A stretch of 64,000 nucleotides of DNA from assembly GCF_001662075.1 (NCBI RefSeq), contig NZ_LYPL01000004.1:328000-391999 (forward strand). The letters run 5' to 3'. Of the stretch, positions 1-8,263 are shown piece by piece (the first letter of the stretch is position 1; each line of letters opens with the position of its first letter). Both the position numbers and the translations under genes were made by a program. The DNA is from Rhizobium bangladeshense (GTDB lineage: Bacteria > Pseudomonadota > Alphaproteobacteria > Rhizobiales > Rhizobiaceae). Below the pieces are notes generated by a model. It was not told the DNA's origin. It did not search any database and saw only the letters and a list, made by a program, of their open reading frames with translations.

Positions 1-439
1 CTGCGGTGCAGGCCGCACAGGAGAGCCACCAGAGCCGCCGTTGAACGAGATCGGCAGCTGGCATTCCCGGAAGCTCAGGTGGCAGGCCAAGTGCAGGTAC
101 GAGGCCGACTGCCAGGAAGCTACCCGCACCCCACAACAGCCCCGACCACCAGCTTTGCAACCCGCCGCTCACTTCCGCGACGACGGTGACGAGAAACGCG
201 TATCCGACGAATGCGAGTATCATTGCCGCCAAGGTGGGGAAGTTCCTTCCGAGGGCCGCGCTCTCGCCGTGCTCATGAAGAGCTTGGTACCCCGCCGCCG
301 CGTGTTCGGAGCCATGCTCGAAAACCTCGGCTTGTAGGATGATCGGCACGTTGACCGCGATGTTGAGGGCGGAGGCAAGCACGCCTCCGATTACACCGGC
401 GAGCAACGCCAGAAAGAACAATCGCTGAAAATGGCTCAC
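1..439 (-). CDS. cbtA: Cobalt transporter CbtA (partial, C-terminus beyond window)
   Basis: The first 146 residues of a membrane protein read leftward off the window edge. It starts at a GTG ten bases after the cbtB stop. A first hydrophobic helix (about residues 7-28) is followed by a His-rich loop (EHGSEHAAAGYQALHEHGES) and further hydrophobic stretches. The motif GLPPELPGMPAADLVQRRLWW matches what I know of CbtA proteins. CbtA with CbtB is proposed to import cobalt across the inner membrane. The link to the cobalt-type hydrolase genes upstream in the same direction suggests it supplies metal to that enzyme. The C-terminal part is not visible. Confidence 0.8.
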   Translation of the reverse strand, partial: MSHFQRLFFLALLAGVIGGVLASALNIAVNVPIILQAEVFEHGSEHAAAGYQALHEHGESAALGRNFPTLAAMILAFVGYAFLVTVVAEVSGGLQSWWSGLLWGAGSFLAVGLVPALGLPPELPGMPAADLVQRRLWWLSCAACTA

Positions 440-448
440 AGCCGCACC

Positions 449-628
449 TCAGTGGCAGGGAAAACTCAGGGTATGACGGACGTCGTGCGCGGCGTCGTGG
501 AGCGCCGGGATGTTTGCAAATCCCACGCCACCTACGAGAAGCCCGCCCAGGACCGCCATGGCGCAAAGGGAAAGAACCCTTGCGGTAAATCCGACTGCGA
601 TCGGTTTTTTCTTTGTAATGGCTGTCAT
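449..628 (-). CDS. cbtB: Cobalt transporter subunit CbtB
   Basis: A 59-residue protein with one transmembrane helix (about residues 17-40) and the C-terminal His/Cys motif HDAAHDVRHTLSFPCH, which is the hallmark of CbtB and the likely metal-binding site. The start ATG is preceded by AACGAAG. It lies 40 bases after the aquaporin-like gene and just before cbtA, in the same direction. CbtAB genes are commonly preceded by a cobalamin riboswitch; the 40-base gap has no room for one, so here expression probably follows the upstream operon. Confidence 0.85.
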   Translation of the reverse strand: MTAITKKKPIAVGFTARVLSLCAMAVLGGLLVGGVGFANIPALHDAAHDVRHTLSFPCH

Positions 629-668
629 CTTCGTTCCTTTCGTTGATCGACAACGTTTCGGTTGATCA

Positions 669-1439
669 TTACAGTCCGGACGGATCGCGGGCCCGCTCCC
701 CGGCTAGGCCCTGGGATCGGTTATCCTGCGCCGGGGCACCCCCGAAAGCTATCCGGGTCACCAGCAGCGCGGCGACCAGGCCGAGCAGTTGGGCGACAGC
801 GAAAGTGGCGGCCGTTGGCAAGCTCAGAGACACAGGGCCTTCTGCGAAAGTCGCCGCGATCGTGACGGCGGGGTTCGCGTAGGACGTCGACGGTGTCGCC
901 AGGATCGCCGCCGTTAGCCAGGCCCCGACCGCGAAGGGACCAGTGTCCCATTTACTGCTTCGCGCACAGCTTATGACAATGATCAGAAGCCCTGCCGCGG
1001 CCACCAACTCGCTGACTGCAAGCCCCATTGACGGGGTTTCCCCAAACGAAGGCCTGACCGTTTCCTGGAACATGAATGTGGCGATCAATGAGCCGCATAT
1101 GCCTCCGGCAATCTGACTCAGGACGTAGGATATGGTGCACGCCGTGGCCCGCTCCCCGCGGAGCCATTGTCCGATTGTAATCAGCGGATTGTAATGTCCG
1201 CCGGAAACTTTCCCCAGGGCAACGATTAGACCAACCAATGACCCAGCGATCGAGACCGCAATGATGATCGACGCGACCAAAGGCTCGTCGGCCTGCTTTT
1301 GCTGCACGGCCAGACCCGATCCTACCATCGCGACGGTAAGAAGACATGTTCCGACCGCTTCTACAAACGAGCGCCGCAATATCGGCAGCGACCCATCGAT
1401 TTCGAAAAAGCAGGATGCCTCCCGGGCGTTGTCAGGCAT
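669..1439 (-). CDS. Aquaporin-like MIP family channel
   Basis: A 256-residue integral membrane protein with about six hydrophobic segments. It carries the two MIP half-helix motifs: GGHYNPLIT (NPL in place of the first NPA) and YANPAVT (canonical second NPA). MIP channels pass water, glycerol or small neutral solutes. The start ATG overlaps the end of the preceding hydrolase-subunit gene by 8 bases, which suggests translational coupling. The position between a nitrile/thiocyanate hydrolase and a cobalt transporter suggests passage of a small neutral substrate or product such as an amide or nitrile, but that is inference. The changed first NPA could alter selectivity. Confidence 0.75.
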   Translation of the reverse strand: MPDNAREASCFFEIDGSLPILRRSFVEAVGTCLLTVAMVGSGLAVQQKQADEPLVASIIIAVSIAGSLVGLIVALGKVSGGHYNPLITIGQWLRGERATACTISYVLSQIAGGICGSLIATFMFQETVRPSFGETPSMGLAVSELVAAAGLLIIVISCARSSKWDTGPFAVGAWLTAAILATPSTSYANPAVTIAATFAEGPVSLSLPTAATFAVAQLLGLVAALLVTRIAFGGAPAQDNRSQGLAGERARDPSGL

Positions 1440-1782
1440 TGGGGTGCGGCCGAGTTATTTCGTGCGTGTGCCGAGCTTCCAGTTCCGCCATTTTGACGGC
1501 GAGGTCACCTGGCGTGAGAATGCCCTTCTGGAAGAGAATGTTCGCGAAGGCTACGATCCAGCGCTCGTAATACGACAGTTTCCCGATCATCTCCGAACCG
1601 AGCGCTTCGACGCCTCGGCGCTTCTCTTCAGTGTTGATGATCTTGTGAAAATCAAGGACGTCGGCGAGTGCGTGGCAGCGCTTTTCCCACGGGAGCAGTT
1701 CGTGCTCCACCCGTTCGATCTTGCCGCTGGCTTCGCCTCCGATGTCGTTTGGAAGCTTCTTGACGAGGAGTTCACTGGACAT
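1432..1782 (-). CDS. Nitrile/thiocyanate hydrolase beta N-terminal-like subunit
   Basis: A 116-residue protein resembling the helical N-terminal half of the nitrile hydratase beta subunit, equivalent to the separate beta subunit of thiocyanate hydrolase. Supporting text is FHKIINTEEKRRGVEALGSEM and YYERWIVAFANILFQKGILTPGDL; the stretch YYERWIVAFANIL..KGILT is typical of the family. The ATG overlaps the upstream TGA by one base (TGATG), with AAAGGAGG nine bases before it; a GTG one codon earlier is an alternative start. Together with the two genes upstream it completes a three-polypeptide enzyme. Which substrate is used cannot be read from the sequence. Confidence 0.8.
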   Translation of the reverse strand: MSSELLVKKLPNDIGGEASGKIERVEHELLPWEKRCHALADVLDFHKIINTEEKRRGVEALGSEMIGKLSYYERWIVAFANILFQKGILTPGDLAVKMAELEARHTHEITRPHPNA

Positions 1783-2459
1783 CACGCCGCCTCCTTTTGA
1801 TATTCGACAGGGATCACGCCGATCATTGCGTCGCGGGTCACCAAAGCCGCGAGGTCCTCTTCAGACATCGTTTCCGTTCCGGGCGGTCTCATCGGCAGCA
1901 CCAGGTAGCGCACCATGGCGGTCGAATCGCTGACGATGATCTCGACCCCGTCTGGGATATGCGTCCCGAATTCCTCGAGAACGGCTCGCGGTTCGTACAC
2001 GGCGCGGGCCCTATATGGCTTCAGCTTGTACCAGTCGGGCGGAAGACCCAAGACGGGCCGCGGGTAGCATGAACACAGCGTGCATACGATGAGGTTGTGG
2101 ACCTTCGGCGTGTTTTCGAGGACGATCAACTGCGTGTCGTCGTAGAAGGTGATCCCCAGCTCCTCGCACCCCTTGCGCCCGTCATCGAGCAACCGCCGCC
2201 GGAACCCCTCGTCTACCCATGCGCGAGCCACGACTTTGGCACCCAGTGCCGGCGTGCGGGAGTCCAGCACCTCGATCTGTCTTCGTATCTCGCCCGCGCC
2301 GAAGAGCCGGCGCTCGATCAACAGCTCCCGCACTGCGGTTTCCATCAAGTCGTAGTAGCCGGGAGCATCCGCGATCGTTATTTCCTGGTGCGGATGAGAA
2401 TGCCCTGCATCGCCATGGCCATGATCATGGCCATCGTGATCGTTGTCTTCCGTCTCCAT
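1782..2459 (-). CDS. Cobalt-type nitrile hydratase alpha / thiocyanate hydrolase gamma subunit
   Basis: The catalytic subunit, 225 residues. Residues 125-131 read VCTLCSC, the metal claw whose cysteines and backbone amides bind a non-corrin cobalt; the Thr after the first Cys is the cobalt-type signature (Ser in iron types). The flanking CYPRPVLGLPPDWYK is also conserved. The N-terminus is His/Asp-rich (HDGHDHGHGDAGHSHPH), a feature I recall from the thiocyanate hydrolase gamma subunit. The start is placed at the ATG two bases after the upstream stop, with GGAAAGGA about seven bases before it; an in-frame ATG seven codons earlier lies inside the upstream gene. It hydrates nitriles to amides or hydrolyses thiocyanate to carbonyl sulfide and ammonia. 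Confidence 0.88.
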   Translation of the reverse strand: METEDNDHDGHDHGHGDAGHSHPHQEITIADAPGYYDLMETAVRELLIERRLFGAGEIRRQIEVLDSRTPALGAKVVARAWVDEGFRRRLLDDGRKGCEELGITFYDDTQLIVLENTPKVHNLIVCTLCSCYPRPVLGLPPDWYKLKPYRARAVYEPRAVLEEFGTHIPDGVEIIVSDSTAMVRYLVLPMRPPGTETMSEEDLAALVTRDAMIGVIPVEYQKEAA

Positions 2460-2461
2460 GG

Positions 2462-2794
2462 TCAAATCCTTTCCAGCCAATTTTCAAAGACCTCGACCCT
2501 GAGTCCGTCCGAAGCCGGGCCTCTGTAGTCGGCCCAAATCTGTGACAGAGGAATAGCGATGCGGTAGTAATGGCCTTTGGAGCCAGCGTTGCGTCCGAAC
2601 CCCTCTTCCTCGTTGTCGACACCCATCGTCGCGATAACGCGTTCAACGACAGCTGATTTCCCACGGAGATACATCGGAAGCCGATAGTGCCCGACTGGAA
2701 ACCGCGTGCCGGTCCGTACCAAGTCGCCAACTTTGAAAGTCGGCGTCTCGCCGAACGCGGCGACAACTGCCTGTGCGATCGATTGCGCTGTCAT
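2462..2794 (-). CDS. Nitrile/thiocyanate hydrolase SH3-like subunit (beta C-terminal half)
   Basis: A 110-residue protein corresponding to the SH3-barrel C-terminal half of the nitrile hydratase beta subunit, or the alpha subunit of thiocyanate hydrolase. Diagnostic text is FKVGDLVRTGTRFPVGHYRLPMYLRGK followed by YYRIAIPLSQIWAD. The ATG follows AAAGGA by about seven bases. It is the first gene of the three-subunit set. Splitting of the beta subunit into two genes is normal for thiocyanate hydrolase and some three-subunit nitrile hydratases, rather than damage to a single gene. Confidence 0.85.
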   Translation of the reverse strand: MTAQSIAQAVVAAFGETPTFKVGDLVRTGTRFPVGHYRLPMYLRGKSAVVERVIATMGVDNEEEGFGRNAGSKGHYYRIAIPLSQIWADYRGPASDGLRVEVFENWLERI

Positions 2795-2830
2795 TTCGAT
2801 GTCCTTTCAGAAGCTACTCGCTCCCCGTTG

Positions 2831-3190
2831 TCAGACTTCGCGTTTGTCCTGTGTCTTGGCTTTGAAGGCATCCATCACGCGTGTGGAGTAGACAAGACCT
2901 GCCCCTGCGTTGACACCAATCGCTGTGCCGAGCGCCTCGGCGATTTCCTCTCGTGTCGCGCCTGCTTTGAGCGCAGCCTCTGTATGGACAACGATGCAGC
3001 CGTCGCAGCGCAGGGAAACCGCGACAGCCAAAGCTATCAACTCGTTGACCTTCGACCCGAGGAGGTCGGTCTTTCTGGCTGCTCCCCCGATCGCTTGATA
3101 ACCGCGGATGACGTCCGGGCTCAGCGCCGCCAGCTCGCCAACTCCGGCAAGCACCTGACTGTGGTAGGCATTCCAGTCGATCATCGACAT
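2831..3190 (-). CDS. Carboxymuconolactone decarboxylase / AhpD-like protein
   Basis: A 119-residue CMD-family helical protein. It contains the AhpD-type active site CDGCIVVH (CxxC plus a downstream His), in the context NELIALAVAVSLRCDGC and ALKAGATREEIAEAL, both typical of the family. Such proteins act as peroxidase or disulfide-relay enzymes. The start is set at ATG (MSMIDWNAYH) with GGAG nine bases upstream; the longer reading begins with TTG inside the preceding gene. It lies between the metallo-hydrolase and the hydrolase subunit genes, on the same strand. Confidence 0.8.
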   Translation of the reverse strand: MSMIDWNAYHSQVLAGVGELAALSPDVIRGYQAIGGAARKTDLLGSKVNELIALAVAVSLRCDGCIVVHTEAALKAGATREEIAEALGTAIGVNAGAGLVYSTRVMDAFKAKTQDKREV

Positions 3191-3212
3191 AGGATGGCTC
3201 CGCGTTGCGGCA

Positions 3213-4178
3213 TCAAACGCCGTGGTAGACAAGACGTGCGAAAAAGTCGGGCGAGATGACGAATTGCCCCCACTTCGTGTCGAACGCCGCGGTTGGCTTG
3301 GCGGCGATCACCGCATCGACGGGCTTGCCCTCCGACTTGAGCTTGGCGACGTTACCGCGGATATCGACGAGCATCGTTCGATAGTCGCTAAGCTCCGACT
3401 TCTTGCTGAGCGGCTGGCCGTGACCGGGGATGACGATTGTCTTCTCGCCGACGCTCGAGAGGATTTCCTCCACGGCCTTGATTTTCCCGTCGATGCCACC
3501 GCCCGTAGAGTAGTCGATGAACGGGTAGATGCCGTTCCAGTAGAGGTCTCCGGTGTGAACGATGTCGGCTTCGCCGAACGCGACCGAGATGTCGCCGTCG
3601 GTGTGGGCGTTCGGATGGTGCTTGAGCATCAGCGTCGACTTGTTCAACTCCAGAGACATCTCGTCACCGACGGTCTCGGAAGGCACAGCGGCGAGCGGCG
3701 GCCTGGGGAATTCGAAGTCCCAGTCGTCAACCCTTTGAACGGCCATCAAATGGGTTTTTGTGTTTTCATGGGCGAGGATCGCCGCTCCTTCGCCGTTCAG
3801 CCATTCGTTTCCGTCGGTGTGATCGAAGTGCCAGTGGGTGTTGATCAGATGCCGGACAGGCTGTTTGCCCAATCCGGCAAGGGCGTCGCGTATTCTGGGA
3901 CGAGAGGCGGTTATCCCCCCGTCGATCAGCACCTTGCCGTCGCCTCCGGTCAGCACGGCTATGTTGCCGCCCGATCCTTCCAGGATCGAAACGCCGGCTC
4001 TTGCCTTGTGGACCTTGATCGGTGCCTTCGCAGCTTCATCGCGGATCATGTCGACGATGCCCTGTGCCTTTGCGAAGACCTCAGGAGGGCTAAGCCAGCC
4101 TCCCGTGGCGGCAAAGGTAGAGGCGGCCATACAGCATAGGCAAAATCCGCGGCGTGAAATCCTGAAATCCTGTGCCAT
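3213..4178 (-). CDS. Tat-exported metallo-beta-lactamase-fold hydrolase
   Basis: A 321-residue MBL-fold protein with an N-terminal twin-arginine signal (SRRGFCLCCMAAS), so probably periplasmic. The metal-binding motif is THWHFDHTDG; later ligands are seen in HHPNAHTDGD, VHTGDLYWNG and IPGHGQP. Together these give a two-zinc site. The start is set at the ATG before AQDFRISRRG, with GAGGAC upstream, because this puts the RR pair close to the N-terminus. The substrate is unknown; homologues include quinoprotein-linked hydrolases and beta-lactamase-like esterases. Confidence 0.8.
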   Translation of the reverse strand: MAQDFRISRRGFCLCCMAASTFAATGGWLSPPEVFAKAQGIVDMIRDEAAKAPIKVHKARAGVSILEGSGGNIAVLTGGDGKVLIDGGITASRPRIRDALAGLGKQPVRHLINTHWHFDHTDGNEWLNGEGAAILAHENTKTHLMAVQRVDDWDFEFPRPPLAAVPSETVGDEMSLELNKSTLMLKHHPNAHTDGDISVAFGEADIVHTGDLYWNGIYPFIDYSTGGGIDGKIKAVEEILSSVGEKTIVIPGHGQPLSKKSELSDYRTMLVDIRGNVAKLKSEGKPVDAVIAAKPTAAFDTKWGQFVISPDFFARLVYHGV

Positions 4179-4254
4179 GGCATGTCCTCTTCGAAAAAGC
4201 GGAGCGGCTCCAGGAAGCTTGGGGTTCACCTGAAGCCGCCTGTCCGCCGAGCGA

Positions 4255-5238
4255 TCATGCCTGGAAAAACGCCAGCAGATCGGGGTTGATGATATCCGGA
4301 TGGGTGCTGCACATTCCGTGCGGCAGGCCTTTGTAGACTTTCAGCGTGCCGTTCTTGAGCAGCTTGATCGACAGGAGTGCGGCGTCCGCGATCGGAACGA
4401 TCTGGTCGTCGTCACCGTGCATCACGAGAACGGGGACTTCGATTTTCTTGAGGTCGTCTGTGAAGTCCGTTTCGGAAAAGACCTTGATGCATTCGTAATG
4501 TGCGACAGCGCCACCGATCATTCCCTGCCGCCACCAGTTCTGGATCAGGCCCGGATAGACCTTGGCGTCCTTCCTGTTGAAGCCGTAGAAGGGGCCGCTT
4601 GGCACGTCGAGATAGAATTGCGCGCGGTTGGCAGCGAGCTGGGCGCGGAGATCGTCGAACACCGAGATCGGCAGGCCACCCGGATTGCTGTCGGATTTCA
4701 ACATTACCGGCGGGATCGCCGATATGATTACGGCCTTGGCGACTCTGCCCTTCCCATGCCGGGCGACATAGCGGGTAACCTCACCGCCTCCCGTAGAGTG
4801 ACCGACATGGATCGCGTCCCTCAGATCGAGTGCCTCCGCCAGTTCCGCGACGTCGGCGGCGTAGGTGTCCATATCGTTGCCGATCGCGGTCTGCGTCGAG
4901 CGACCGTGTCCACGTCTGTCGTGCGCGATCACTCTGTATCCCTTGCTCAGGAAGAATAGCATCTGGTTGTCCCAGTCATCGCCGCTGAGCGGCCAGCCAT
5001 GGTGAAAAACCACAGGCTGCCCCTTGCCCCAGTCCTTGTAGAAAATCTGTGTCCCGTCTTTCGTTGTGATCATGCCCATTTTCTTTTCCTCGGCTGATGA
5101 TTGGGTTGCCTGCGCGGCAGCGTGATGGACCGGAACCAATTCGGGAAATCCGAACATCGATGCTCCTAAAGCCCCGGCAGCCGTGCCGAGCACGGTGCGG
5201 CGGGATATCGGAAGGTTTGTCGGATTACCGGATGTCAT
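4255..5238 (-). CDS. Alpha/beta hydrolase (non-haem chloroperoxidase-like), Tat signal
   Basis: A 327-residue alpha/beta hydrolase. The N-terminus [20 protein letters not shown] is a twin-arginine signal. The catalytic triad is visible: nucleophile Ser in GHSTGGG, acid in HGDDDQIVP and His in [10 protein letters not shown]. The oxyanion region is [12 protein letters not shown]. This pattern is that of non-haem chloroperoxidase/arylesterase enzymes. It is the first gene of the leftward series and is divergent from the histidine kinase gene across 213 bases. A periplasmic location is inferred from the signal; the true substrate is not known. Confidence 0.85.
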   Translation of the reverse strand: MTSGNPTNLPISRRTVLGTAAGALGASMFGFPELVPVHHAAAQATQSSAEEKKMGMITTKDGTQIFYKDWGKGQPVVFHHGWPLSGDDWDNQMLFFLSKGYRVIAHDRRGHGRSTQTAIGNDMDTYAADVAELAEALDLRDAIHVGHSTGGGEVTRYVARHGKGRVAKAVIISAIPPVMLKSDSNPGGLPISVFDDLRAQLAANRAQFYLDVPSGPFYGFNRKDAKVYPGLIQNWWRQGMIGGAVAHYECIKVFSETDFTDDLKKIEVPVLVMHGDDDQIVPIADAALLSIKLLKNGTLKVYKGLPHGMCSTHPDIINPDLLAFFQA

Positions 5239-5451
5239 GTGTCTCGATCCTTTTGCCAGCCTTCGGGCGGCGGCTTGTCAGGACGAGGCCATTGACCCGT
5301 CCGTCCATCCGTTTCGATGTCGGGGAGGATATGCAGCGAGGCCGGGGCAGCCAATCATATGTTTCCGTTAGTCTCGCGGGTTCATCTAGTCTGATCTTCG
5401 GTACCGAAGTATAGTCCCGGCAACTCCATTGGCGGTGACCGGGAGAATGTC
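5239..5451. promoter_or_regulatory. Divergent promoter region with 14-bp palindrome
   Basis: This 213-base stretch separates the leftward hydrolase operon from the rightward two-component genes. It contains the perfect palindrome CTTCGGTACCGAAG at 5396-5409, about 45 bases before the kinase start. The palindrome is a plausible operator for the co-located response regulator, but nothing in the sequence proves binding. No protein-coding gene is evident here. Confidence 0.4.
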
Positions 5452-7635
5452 GTGAGGGGGCTTGAAATACGACAATACGCGCCCGCGTTAGCTACGGGTT
5501 TCGCGGGAACTGCTTTAGGAATGTCCGAACAGGAGCCTTATGGCGCACTGTTCATCGTGCTGGCCGCGCTTATGTTCATTGAACGGCGGCGGACTGCTGC
5601 AACGGCTGCCTTGCTTTTGATCGCCGGTTGCGCCGTGATCCTGTTCATTTACGAGCCTCGCACAGCGTCGCTCACGCGCCCCTTTGCCTTTCTTCTGTCG
5701 GCTCTGGGGGCTTTCTGGCTGGTGAACATCTGGCGGAAGCAGGCCGACCTTCACCACAACCTGGTTGACGCGAGGCTGATCGTCGAGAGCATGCCCGGAC
5801 TTGGCTGGGCCACCGACGCGCAGGGCAATTTCGTCTACATCAATCCAAGCGTCGTGGATTACGTCGGCAAGAGCACGGACGAGTTCAACGCCATCGGGCG
5901 GACCGGGCTCGAGGCCGTGCATCCTGACGATGCCGATCGTGTAACCGAAGCCTGGCTCACCAGCATGCGGACTGGCACGCCATTTGAATCCGTTCATCGC
6001 ATCCGGCGGGCCGATGGCGACTACAGCTGGTTTCACGCCTACGGACGCCCTCATCGCAACCAAAGAGGCGAAATCCAGGGATGGTACGGCACCACAATTG
6101 ATGTCGACGAGAAACAGAAGGCACAGCAGCGGCTGGCCGACAGCGAGCGCCAGCTTCAAATCCTGATCGACACCATGCCAGTGATGATATGGTGCGCAGC
6201 CCCGACCGGAGAGCCGATTTACCAGAACCCCAAGTTGCTGGAGTATCTCGGCGCGAGCTTCGAGGAGATCAGGGACAACAACTTCGGGGTGGTTCATTCC
6301 GACGACATGGCGGACTTCCAGGCAGTGTGGGCAGATTGCGTCAAGCAAAAGACGCCGCTCTCGATAATCTGCCGCCTGCGGTTCAACGACGGGACATATC
6401 GCTGGAACAGGGTGACCGCCGCCCCTCTCCTCGGCGAGAACGGCGAGATAATCCAGTGGTACGGGACCAACGTCGACATCGAGGAACTTCACCAGACGCA
6501 GGACGAACTGCGCTCGAATGCTGATCGACTGCGATTAATGCTGGACACCCTGCCCGCATTCGTCTGGTGCGCCAGCCCCGACGGCCAGCCAACGTATTTC
6601 AACGAGCCGTTGATGAGGTACTCCGGCGTGACGCTGGAAGAGCTTCGGGGGGCCAATGGGTCAGGGTTCGCCCCGATGATCAGCAGCCTCGTCCATCCAG
6701 CCGACGCGCCTGTCTTGCGGGATCGTTTCGAACAGTCGTTCAGGTCCGGCGAGCCGATCGCGCTGAAATACCGCCACCGGCTGGCCGACGGTGGATACCA
6801 TCTCGTAGACTGCAGAGCCAGGGTTCTCCGTGACAGCCAGAGCCGGCTTTTTCAATGGTATGGGGTCATCGTCGATGTCGAGGATGAAACGCAGGCGCAG
6901 GCGCAGTTACAGAAGGCACAGCACCAACTAGAGTTGGCCACACGCGCCGCTAGTCTGTCCGAGCTATCCGCGTCGATTGCCCATGAAATCAGCCAGCCCT
7001 TGGTTGCGGTGCTCACGAACAGCCTCGCGACCGAGCGGTGGCTGGAGGCAACGCCGCCAAATTTCGAACGCGCCAGGAACAGCGCCAGGAAGGCCGCGGA
7101 GGCGGCGAACGACGCGTCAGAAGTCATCAGCAGGATCAAGGCGTTGTTTCGGCAGTCAGGCGCTGCAAAATCGCCCGGGAACCTCAACGGTATCATCGAA
7201 GAGGCCTGCATCCTGCTCCGGGAACGGATTGCGGCTTCGAAGTGCGATCTGCACACCGACCTCCAGCGAGACTTGCCCGATGCCGTATTCGACAAGGGCC
7301 TCATGCTCCAGGTACTCGTCAATCTCATCCAGAACGCCATGGATGCGATGGCGACGATGAACGGAGCAGCCAGGCTCCTGGAAATCCGATCGAAGCGAGA
7401 AGACGGGAACATCGTCGTGCATGTGCGCGACAGCGGCATCGGATTGAACGACACAGAGAAGATATTCGAACCCTTCTACACCACGAAACACAATGGGATG
7501 GGCATCGGCCTGTCCGTCTGCCGAAGCATTGTCCGAGCACATGAGGGAGCGCTGTGGGCGGCACCGTCTGAGCCTTCAGGCACAATATTCAGTTTTTCCC
7601 TTCCAATGGCCGGAGGAGAACCCGATGTACAGTGA
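5452..7635 (+). CDS. Membrane histidine kinase with three PAS domains
   Basis: A 727-residue sensor kinase. The N-terminal 95 residues hold about three to four hydrophobic helices with hardly any periplasmic loop. Three PAS/PAC units follow (about 105-225, 235-350, 360-480), each ending in a WYG-type segment such as GWYGTTIDVDE. The dimerisation/phospho-acceptor region has SIAHEISQPL (His at about residue 508), and the ATPase domain has NLIQNAMDAM, DSGIGL and GMGIGLSVCRSIV. It starts at GTG with GGGAGAA upstream. The response regulator gene overlaps its last 11 bases, so the two form a pair. The signal sensed is unknown. Confidence 0.88.
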   Translation: MRGLEIRQYAPALATGFAGTALGMSEQEPYGALFIVLAALMFIERRRTAATAALLLIAGCAVILFIYEPRTASLTRPFAFLLSALGAFWLVNIWRKQADLHHNLVDARLIVESMPGLGWATDAQGNFVYINPSVVDYVGKSTDEFNAIGRTGLEAVHPDDADRVTEAWLTSMRTGTPFESVHRIRRADGDYSWFHAYGRPHRNQRGEIQGWYGTTIDVDEKQKAQQRLADSERQLQILIDTMPVMIWCAAPTGEPIYQNPKLLEYLGASFEEIRDNNFGVVHSDDMADFQAVWADCVKQKTPLSIICRLRFNDGTYRWNRVTAAPLLGENGEIIQWYGTNVDIEELHQTQDELRSNADRLRLMLDTLPAFVWCASPDGQPTYFNEPLMRYSGVTLEELRGANGSGFAPMISSLVHPADAPVLRDRFEQSFRSGEPIALKYRHRLADGGYHLVDCRARVLRDSQSRLFQWYGVIVDVEDETQAQAQLQKAQHQLELATRAASLSELSASIAHEISQPLVAVLTNSLATERWLEATPPNFERARNSARKAAEAANDASEVISRIKALFRQSGAAKSPGNLNGIIEEACILLRERIAASKCDLHTDLQRDLPDAVFDKGLMLQVLVNLIQNAMDAMATMNGAARLLEIRSKREDGNIVVHVRDSGIGLNDTEKIFEPFYTTKHNGMGIGLSVCRSIVRAHEGALWAAPSEPSGTIFSFSLPMAGGEPDVQ

Positions 7636-8263
7636 AGATCATGCAGTCTTCGTTATTGACGATGATAAGCGGGTCCGGGATGGACTTCGTGAATACCTGG
7701 AATCATGGCGAATGAAGGTCGCAACGTTTGCGACCGGACGGGAATACCTCGATGCCCCGAAGCCCGATACCCCATCGTGCCTCGTTTTGGACGTGCGGCT
7801 TCCCGATTTTGACGGATTCGAACTGCATGCCGAGATGGCCGACCAGCCCCACCCTCCGATCATTTTTATAACAGGGCACGGGGATATTCCCATGACAGTG
7901 CGCGCCATGAAACTGGGCGCTGTCGATTTCCTTCAGAAACCATTCCGGGAGCACGACCTGCTCGCGGCGATAGGCACAGCGCTTGAGCGGGATGAGCTGG
8001 CTCGGCAAGACCGCGCGGCGCTACGTGAATTGCAGAGGAGGCTTGATTGCCTCTCTGCGCGGGAACGCGACGTTCTCCCGCTCGTTGTGAGTGGGCTGAT
8101 GAATAAGCAAGGCGCGGCCAAACTCGGCATCAGCGAGATCACGTTCCAAATCCACAGGGGTAACATGATGCGCAAAATGCACGCGGATTCCTTGGCCGAC
8201 CTGGTAAGGATCGCCGGCAAACTCAGCATACCGATTACCCATTCCCGATATGGAACCCAGTGA
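7625..8263 (+). CDS. FixJ/NarL-type response regulator with LuxR HTH
   Basis: A 212-residue regulator: receiver domain at 1-120 with acidic pocket IDDDKR, phospho-acceptor Asp56 (VLDVRLPDFDG), switch Thr in FITGHGD and Lys in DFLQKPFREHD; then a LuxR-type HTH (LSARERDVLPLVVSGLMNKQGAAKLGIS). The layout is that of FixJ/NodW. The ATG is preceded by GGAGGAGAA and lies inside the end of the kinase gene. It is probably phosphorylated by that kinase and may act on the divergent operon at 1-5238. Confidence 0.88.
   Translation: MYSEDHAVFVIDDDKRVRDGLREYLESWRMKVATFATGREYLDAPKPDTPSCLVLDVRLPDFDGFELHAEMADQPHPPIIFITGHGDIPMTVRAMKLGAVDFLQKPFREHDLLAAIGTALERDELARQDRAALRELQRRLDCLSARERDVLPLVVSGLMNKQGAAKLGISEITFQIHRGNMMRKMHADSLADLVRIAGKLSIPITHSRYGTQ

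Noticed and set aside
629..668. Cobalamin riboswitch before cbtB
   Set aside because: The gap of 40 bases is too short for a B12 riboswitch, and no B12-box sequence is seen.
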